Shown here: positions 57,616 to 64,000 of the stretch, one piece after another
Layout of the letters: every line of letters starts with the position of its first letter
Position numbering within the stretch: the stretch's first letter is position 1
Assembly: GCA_032622095.1 (NCBI GenBank)
Contig: CP136063.1
Coordinates: 219,253,982 to 219,317,981, forward strand
Length of the DNA stretch: 64,000 nt
Origin: Siphonodentalium dalli
Taxonomy: Eukaryota; Mollusca; Scaphopoda; Gadilida; Siphonodentaliidae
Reading direction: 5' to 3'
Program-made: the position numbers and the translations under genes
The notes under the pieces: model-generated
What the model was told of the DNA's origin: nothing
The model's input: the letters and a program-made list of their open reading frames with translations, nothing else
The model's database searches: none

Positions 57616-59006
57616 GAGAGAGAGAAAGAGAGAGAGAGGGAGAGGGAGAGAGAGAGAGAGATATCATTTATTTCCGTGACATGTGTATACATAATACAAA
57701 ATATAATAAGAACAGTATACAGTAAACACCCGGCCTATAAGGCATATATGTCACGCTTAATATAATATTTTCGCATACGTTTTCACGTAACGATTCCTGC
57801 TAAATCAAATTGCAAACTAAAAATAAAAATTAAAACATTCATACTGATTCGTTGTATATATGTGTGTTAACCATTACCATAATAAGTAGTTTAATGTCTA
57901 TATAAAAAGTTCTTTCTTTTGTTGAAAGCGTCAAAGAGGTATTTAGATATTTGTCGTGGGTAAGACATTATTTCGATAAGTGCTTCTTTATACTTTCCTT
58001 CGGATACCAATTCAGAAATTCTTTCAGGTAGAGATATTAAGAGGGATATTCTGAGATCATGATAATAAGGGCAACGCAAGAGGAAATGTGTCTCATCTTC
58101 GATCTCTTTCAAGCTACATATAACACAAATGTGTTCATGGAGCTTCTCATTTTTAAAACGCCCAGTTTCAATCCTCAAAGGGAGAATAGCACATCGAAAT
58201 TGTGCCAGGATAGAACGATGTGATTTGTGTATATTCATGTCTACATATTTCTCAGGTTCATATGCGGTTTTAAATAGTATATATGTGCGTAATTTTAGGG
58301 ACATAGTTTAGGCTTTGTGACCAGGACTCTTCGTGTTCTCGTAAGAGTCTTCGTTGAAAGACGTCCAACCAACAAGTTTGTAAATATTCAAAATTCTGAG
58401 TCACATTGACATCAGCAAGTACTTTACCGACGGATGCGCACCAACCATCTGCATTTTCCATCAAATCCCATAACAAAACAATTTTCGCAAGCCTGCTATC
58501 GGGTAATGTTATCAAGTGATTCCAAAGTCTGACCATGTTCACCCAGCGTCGCATCCTGCTTGTCTGAATACCAATTTCCCCATCTATTGCCAAAAGCGGA
58601 CAAAACCTATGCACCCCTGGAAAATATCTAAAAGCCCTATGTTGAATCATGTCTATACAGTTATATTTCTTATAGCCCCAAATCGCTGAAGCATAGTCCA
58701 TTATCGGAGTTACACAGTTAAGAAAGAGTTTTTCGTATGTCTTAAAACCTATGTCTTTATATGTGTAAATTTTTTATATTACTGCACATAAAGCTCTGCC
58801 TGCTGACTTTGCCAAAGTGTCTGCAGTAATGGCAAAATCTCCATTTTCATGAAATATTATTCCAAGGTACTTATATTTTTCTTCAATTCCAATTACATTA
58901 TAGTTAAAAACAAACCTATAAGGTGTCAAATCCTCAAATTTACGTCTAAAATGAACAATTTTCGTTTTATCGGCATTGATTGTCATACGCCATTTGCAGC
59001 ACCAGT
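57616..59006 (-). pseudogene. 5'-truncated LINE with RT thumb and C-terminal domain
   Basis: Read on the minus strand from 59006: WCCKWRMTINADKTKIVHFR (post-YADD region), KYKYLGIIFHENGDF (FLG-type box), then after a frameshift MDYASAIWGYKKYNCIDMIQ and IDGEIGIQTSRMRRWVNMVR (58701-58270). After another frameshift come the zinc-knuckle CVICSLKEIEDETHFLLRC and the C-terminus ending FNKRKNFLYRH (stop near 57891). The 3' end carries AATAAA and a (TCTC)n tail. TAGAA at 57611-57615 and 59007-59011 is a 5-base TSD. The catalytic palm is absent, so it is dead on arrival; its frames are only lightly broken, which suggests moderate age. Confidence 0.9.
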
Positions 59007-59023
59007 TAGAATATATATATTAA

Positions 59024-59503
59024 AGGTACTCAATCCGAACAGAGGGTCCACATCTCAACAGATTCCAACAACAACAATCCGATCAGAGGGTCTTATATTA
59101 CTATTTCTTTGGCTTTGGGGGTAAAAAATATTTGATTCGAGTCGAGGAACCCATCAAACAAAGCTCAGAGTTATTAGATATTGATTTTTGAAATTTGTTA
59201 GTTTCTCGAGATGAGTACTAATAATTGCCGTCAGTTTCGTAACCTGCGCGAGATGTGTACACCAAAACACAATTCAAACAGACAAGGATGGATAGCTCTA
59301 AAATCAAGAGGTAATAATAACGCAATTTTGACTGAGTTCTGTGGCAGAAAGTATTCCCGATAATGAAAAATAATAGATTTCTAAAATCGATATCTAACAA
59401 ATCTGAGCTTTGATGGGTGACTTCCACGACTCGAATCAAATATTTTTGACCCCCAAAGCCATTGAAATAGTAATTGAAAGGAGTTTTATCGGATTGAGTA
59501 CCT
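59024..59503. mobile_element. 480-bp TIR element with TTAA target
   Basis: Ends AGGTACTCAATCCG and its exact complement, flanked by TTAA on both sides (59020-59023 and 59504-59507). Inner arms of about 130 bases (GGCTTTGGGGGTAAAAAATA; GATTCGAGTCGAGGAA) are also inverted. TTAA is the piggyBac target, but the ends do not start with the usual CCC, so superfamily is uncertain. It sits 12 bases beyond the LINE TSD, in the same disrupted host element. Confidence 0.9.
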
Positions 59504-59507
59504 TTAA

Positions 59508-59915
59508 ACATCATTTGACACGGAATTGTTTACTGAACCACCGAAACCAATCATGCCAAATCAAGGCATCGTGTCTCTCGTATTTAATAAAAAACTCAGT
59601 TTCATAAACCCGGAAGCTAATTTAAATTGTCCACAAACCAGCCATTTTGTGAAGTGTGAGTACTATTTACAGTTCTCATGCATACAATATATATTTATAA
59701 AAATTAAATAAATACACAAAGATTGAATTAACACGAATGCCGATTTGAAAACATATATACATATGGACAAGAATATAACTTCATAGATATTTAGAACGTA
59801 TATTCATTACTTCTTCGTTATATATTTGATTTATGTTTGGCCAATGACAAATTAGTGTTACGTCATTTCAGCTTACATACAATATTTTACAAAATGGCTG
59901 TTTTTATGAAACTGA
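59508..59915. mobile_element. resumed interior of the split TIR element
   Basis: ACATCATTTGACACGGAATT ... AGTTTCATAAACCCGGAAGC and then TTACTTCTTCGTTATATATT ... ATTTCAGCTTACATACAAT match 60287-60520 in order. About 120 extra bases (59627-59780) are not in the other copy. Its own right arm is missing; a second copy of the family starts just after. Confidence 0.8.
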
Positions 59916-59924
59916 TTTCTTTTC

Positions 59925-60855
59925 TTTTTTTCAAAGTCCACAAACAGATTCAAAATGAAATGCAAAAAAAAACAATATTTGTTACATAAATGCCTCATAT
60001 ACAGTATATGGGGCATTTAAGTAACAAATATTGTGTTTCCCCCCCCCCCCCCCTCCGTTGGGGGTACCGCCAGTGGTAGAAAGATGTTTTATTACTCTTA
60101 ATGTATCCCGTGTAAAAATTGGTTCAGAAAAACTCCGGTTATGAACACAGGTCAGATACAAACCGCGCGGCTGTAAAATTTCACTCGTTCGAGATGATGT
60201 CCGCTAAACTGGGTCAACGAGTCGGATTTTTACACCGACTTGCGTTTCAAAAACACACTCAACGGTACGTAGAATATATTTATTATACATCATTAGAAGC
60301 GGAATTATTTACTGACCACCCAAACAAATCACGCCAAGAATGCACCGCATCGTATCTCTCGTAGATATTTATTGAAAATATCAGTTTCATAAACCCGGAA
60401 GCAAGTCATTACTTCTTCGTTATATATTTGATTTATATTTGGCCAATGACAAATTAGTGTTACGTCATTTCAGCTTACGTACAATATGTTTCAAAATGGC
60501 TGATTTTGGAAAATTTAATTTGCTTCCGGGTATGTGAAACAGAAAATGTTGTATAATATATATATTCTACTTTACCGTTGAATGTGTTTTTGAAGCGCAA
60601 GTCGGTGTAAAAATCCGACTCTTTTACCTAGTTTAGCAGACACCATCTGGAACCAGTGAAATATTACAGTCGGTTTGCGTCAGACCTGTGTTCATAACCG
60701 GAGTTTTTTTTTTAACCAATTTTTATACGGGATACATTAAATTGAAGAGTATAATAAAAATACTTCTGCATATATATGAGGCACTGATGTAACAGAAATT
60801 GTTTTTGTATATTTTGAACCTGTTTGTGGACTTTGTAAAAATGATATAAAAAAAA
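59925..60855. mobile_element. complete TIR element, about 930 bp
   Basis: Left arm 59925-60290 and right arm 60570-60855 are inverted copies: CAAAGTCCACAAACAGATTC against GAACCTGTTTGTGGACTTTG; AAACTCCGGTTATGAACACA against its complement; GAGTCGGATTTTTACACCGA against its complement. The left arm is lengthened by a C-run and a hairpin. Interior non-coding. The copy split by the LINE lies immediately upstream in the same orientation. Confidence 0.88.
59973..60033. repeat. 61-bp hairpin within the left arm only
   Basis: CAATATTTGTTACATAAATG ... CATTTAAGTAACAAATATTG folds on itself around ATATACAGTATAT. The right arm and the other copy (57425) hold only one strand of it, so the palindrome arose inside this copy by inverted duplication. 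A C-run follows at 60039-60052. Confidence 0.93.
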
Positions 60856-61167
60856 TTTGGCCCGGCCAAGTTGGATCCTTTTCTATAGGATTAAGTACAA
60901 TTGGGGTGGGGTCAATTTTTTGTTCTGGGGACCTGAGCGATCAGTAGCTCTTCAGTTGAGCGGGCTACACGCAGAGAAAATATGGTTCCCCTGCCATGGG
61001 AATCAAAACTGGTTCCCATGTTTGTCCAAATATGAGAACCAAACCAAGAACCCAACATAAATATGTTTGTTCTTCGCGAAATGTAGGCCTGATATGGTGG
61101 AAATAAAGAGCGTTTATCTTAACCCTTCCATAATTGGATCTTCCTGAAATTTTACGAAAACCATGTG
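60856..61167. other. spacer
   Basis: GGGAATCAAAACTGGTTCCC near 60998 and nearby GGTTCCCCTGCCATGGGAA form two small overlapping dyads. No gene. Confidence 0.4.
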
Positions 61168-61288
61168 ACAATGCATTATCTTATATAACATAATACATTG
61201 GCCTAACAATATTACCCTGTAAGCAGTGCTATACATTTCTTATATATCCGAAGCTGGAACAGAAGCATATATAAGATAATGCACTGGC
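61168..61288. mobile_element. degenerate hairpin-element pair
   Basis: A collapsed hairpin (GACAATGCATTATCTTATAT then ATAATACATTGGCC, 61168-61203) is followed by AACAATATTACCCTG and a second decayed hairpin (61225-61288: TTCTTATATATCCG paired with CATATATAAGATAATGCACT). This is an old relative of the GCCAATGC family. The left flank CTTCCTGAAATTTTACGAAA matches that of the copy at 45737. Confidence 0.75.
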
Positions 61289-61689
61289 AAAGTATCTTTA
61301 ATGCTGCATCAGCGCAGCCCCAGCCAAGGTTTTTTAAAATTATTTAAAGCATGTAGGCTTCGAAATTTGGTGTATATATCGACCTTTTTATGTTATCCCT
61401 TCTTCCAATTTCCAATTTTCACTAGTTGGATGTTCAGAGGAGCCAGGTATCCGGCAGGCGGAGGTATATGATAGGCCGGATTCGCTAATACCTCTGCATG
61501 GTGGGGGAAGCGTGAATATAACGGGGGTATTTCTGTCCTGAGCCCGGGGTCGTAATATCCTATCACATCGCCCATCTATTCAGACAGATGCCATATTACC
61601 CAGTAATCTATTTACCGATGTAATTGAACTGACATTTCCTCGCGGAAACCTTATTTTCTTCCCTGGTATTCCCGATGTGGTGCTTATGT
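61289..61689. other. spacer
   Basis: Only a 60-codon minus frame without a motif. Confidence 0.4.
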
Positions 61690-62552
61690 ATCACCCCTGG
61701 CCATTGCAAGTGGTGCTGTTAATGTGATATGATGCTGGTGGTCCTGCTGAATTGCTATGATGCGAGTAGGGCAAACTGATGCGGTTACGAAAAAGTACCG
61801 TTATTTTTTTCTAAAGTTGTCATTTTCCGCGGAATTTGGCTAATCCGAACATTCAAAAACATATATTTTTGACATATATTTTTGAATAATATAACAATGT
61901 CTGCGCTGGTGTTTCTAAAACAACGTGAATAACCATCTTGATTATAGTCGAATTACAACAACTAATACAAAGAGTATTAAAGTGATGTGAAACACTCCGG
62001 TAGGGTGTTCAAATGGAAATGTAGATTAATCTTTTTCAAAGTAGGTATTTTTTACAAATATTATATCCAAATTGACAACAAACACCGTCATTCTTATATA
62101 TTAATTAAATGCAGTGACTCTCGATGGCGAAATCAGTTTCGTTAGTTTATCGCTGATAAATGCGTCTCGAATCGAGAAGTAAATATTTACAATTGAGCGT
62201 AGTTCCGACGATGTTTTCTATGGAGTGGTACAGTCTATTTGCTTCAGATTTTCATTCTTCCAGTTGGCATAACTCCTGAATACTATCTTATCGGTTTCAC
62301 GCACCCAAACAAGTACATAGTATGTCTTTAAACATATTTCGCAATAAATTTTTTTTTTAATGTTTGATACGCATAATGGCTTTTCCTGGGTATTATCAGA
62401 TTATCGGAACATGGCGAAAAAGACAAATTAAAAAATATATAATAGTACTTTTAGTTGACAGCATCTGTTTGCCCTAAAAGCATTATAGCAATTCAGCAGG
62501 ATCCAACCGCTTCATCGCACATTGGCAGGACCACTTGACCAGGGGTGGTTAT
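61690..62552. mobile_element. TIR element, copy 2 (AAGTGGTCCTGC family), long form
   Basis: Left end CACCCCTGGCC ... GTACCGTTATTTTTTTCTAA and right end GTACTTTTAGTTGACAGCAT ... GGACCACTTGACCAGGGGTG mirror the ends of 24435-24961. About 340 bases longer inside, with no transposase frame. Both copies are non-autonomous and have diverged. Confidence 0.85.
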
Positions 62553-62583
62553 CGACGGCGGATGCAGTTCGATGCGCTTACTT

Positions 62584-63045
62584 GCAAGCCTGAGTTTAAT
62601 GTGCCTGTCATTTGCACACTGAGGTCCACAGAGTGTTAATTTAGTGACGCTATCCCGCATAGCGGGCTAGCATCACCAAATTCACCCTCCGGTAACCTCA
62701 TTCCGCATGGCCTCATCTGCTATGGGAGACACAGACTCAGATTGAAGTTCCCAAGTGGTGAATATTGTGATGTACACCCATTGGGAACCTCGATTATGCA
62801 ATGTATCATCTGCCAATGTGGTGATATAGAGAATCTAAACTAAAAATGAAATAGAATCTATGTGAAGAAGTTTCTATAGAAATTTGATAATAAATAAACT
62901 TTCCAGAGAAGATGAGGCCTAAGCAGAATGAGGTCCCCAGAGGGTGAATTTAGTTATGCTAGCCCGCTATTCGGGAAAGCGTCACTAAATTCACCCTCTG
63001 GGGACCTCATTCTACAAATGATAGGCACACTAAACTCAGGCTTGC
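62584..63045. mobile_element. TIR element with hairpins at both ends (third family)
   Basis: Outer TIR GCAAGCCTGAGTTTAATGTG ... CATTTG is inverted at 63014-63045. Inside each end is a hairpin: 62621-62702 (GAGGTCCACAGAGTGTTAAT ... imperfect) and 62928-63011 (AATGAGGTCCCCAGAGGGTG, about 30 perfect pairs). The two hairpins are homologous. Core about 225 bases, non-coding. TTAC lies beside both ends and may be the TSD. Confidence 0.88.
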
Positions 63046-63281
63046 TTACGTGCACGTTATCCTGAATATGACAAGGTTAACTGGTAAATTACAGGTCATA
63101 TCTCGTCACCTGTTCGCATGTTCCCAAAGCGTACATTTTGAACACTTTAAAGGCCCCATCAATATTCGAATGCCAAGATCAAAGTATATACAACATATTC
63201 CAAATTTTATACCATTTGGAAGAGGAACCAAAAATATATTTATTATATTTTAATCAACCTTTTACGTCAAAATATAAATCA
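63046..63281. other. spacer
   Basis: AT-rich, short frames only. Confidence 0.35.
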
Positions 63282-63561
63282 CTAGCTGGTGGGCACCACT
63301 TCGTCCGGGTGTTTCCCCTCTGCTTTCATACGGACTTCAGATACCAATTTTCAAATAGCTGGTTTTCAAAGCCTTCGTGGATCTAACATCGAAATCCGTC
63401 GAAAGGCGCGATTTGACATTGAATTGACCATTTTGAAGGTCAAGGCCAGGTCGGGGTCACGATTTGACCCGTCCAAAACACTCCCCGGACAAAAGCAACC
63501 CTAGGTATCAAATTTCGTCGAAATCCGTCCCGCAGTTTTCCCGGCCATTGCTAACAAACAA

Positions 63562-63596
<35 letters not shown>

Positions 63597-63623
63597 TACA
63601 GAAGTTCAAAAATATATAGTAGA
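63282..63623 (-). mobile_element. Helitron-like element, second family
   Basis: On the minus strand it starts TCTACTATATATTTTTGAAC, passes a (GTCT)n tract at about 63555-63600, and ends with GTGGTGCCCACCAGCTAG, the last four bases being CTAG. The overall plan (TC start, ATATATTTT, (GTCT)n, CTAG) matches the 28-34 kb family, though the sequence between is different. No Rep/helicase. Confidence 0.65.
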
Positions 63624-64000
63624 CTAGCTGGGTACCTGTCCTGATGGGGTATAGTCGTTGTGTTGTATTTTACACCAACACCCCGAAAATGGTGGAAATC
63701 GGCCCAGCGGATACCGAGATACAGGATCAAGGTCGTTTTAAAGGTCAATGTCACGCCGCACGGGAATCCGGGTGTGACGAAATGGATCAGCGCATCAAAC
63801 TACCCGTCCCGAGATAGAGGTATCAAGCTTCAAAAGAATCGAGTTAAGCAATTTCAATGTAAATAAACCAAACGTCTGTTACACGGCTAACCAAAATTTC
63901 GGCCATTCTGGACGCCATCTCAGCTAAATGGAGACAATCATGGATTTTTTTTTTATAAAATAATTAAGTGTGACGAAATTGATCAGCGCATCAAACTACC
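63624..64000 (-). mobile_element. Helitron-like element, second family, cut by window end
   Basis: Begins directly after the previous unit with CTAGCTGGGTACC (3' end on the minus strand), so the two are head to tail. Internal repeat GTGTGACGAAATGGATCAGC appears at 63771 and again, as GTGTGACGAAATTGATCAGC, at 63969, the last bases of the window. Confidence 0.6.

Noticed and set aside
1-64000. tRNA, rRNA or other structured RNA genes
   Set aside because: No cloverleaf with a plausible anticodon, nor rRNA sequence, was recognised by eye; a covariance search would be needed to exclude small RNAs.

Overview
This window is eukaryotic, intron-bearing, gene-poor metazoan DNA. One exon of a class A peptide GPCR has clean splice sites. 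The rest is mobile elements, their fossils, and at least ten distinct minisatellite or satellite arrays. The LINE reverse transcriptase (RT) tails and the Helitron-like elements with internal repeats and (GACA)n tracts would suit a lophotrochozoan, perhaps a mollusc. That is inference only; nothing here fixes the species.

Layout. 1-6.4 kb: AT-rich non-coding DNA, a terminal-inverted-repeat (TIR) element and a 22-bp minisatellite. 6.38-6.81 kb (minus): first coding exon of the GPCR. 6.9-9.4 kb: pieces of three TIR families. 10.95-23.55 kb: a 12-kb satellite of 42-bp units that runs directly into a LINE RT gene fragment; its plus-strand 14-residue peptide is the RT segment ending WCAANK, so the satellite was born by in-frame amplification of RT coding sequence. 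24.4-27.6 kb: TIR elements and a 68-bp satellite. 28.2-34.5 kb: a cluster of Helitron-like non-autonomous elements (TC...hairpin...CTAG) joined head to tail in both orientations. 35.4-37.4 kb: an (ATC)n-type tract and an 81-bp array. 38-42.5 kb: nested TIR elements and a LINE fragment. 42.85-44.7 kb: a 164-bp satellite. 45.7-50.6 kb: a hairpin element, three minisatellite arrays, a LINE RT pseudogene and a second trinucleotide tract. 50.6-52 kb: a TIR element with two giant hairpins, one with 63-bp perfect arms. 52.5-53.3 kb: a 19-bp array. 54.9-60.9 kb: LINE fragments and a triple-nested insertion. 61.2-64 kb: more TIR elements and a second Helitron-like family.

The only candidate host gene is the GPCR. 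The recurrent theme is a fold-back design, a TIR element carrying a near-perfect hairpin inside each end, seen in three unrelated families (one more has a hairpin in a single arm), together with conversion of transposon sequence into tandem arrays. Nearly all other open frames are by-products of repeats with no stop codons.
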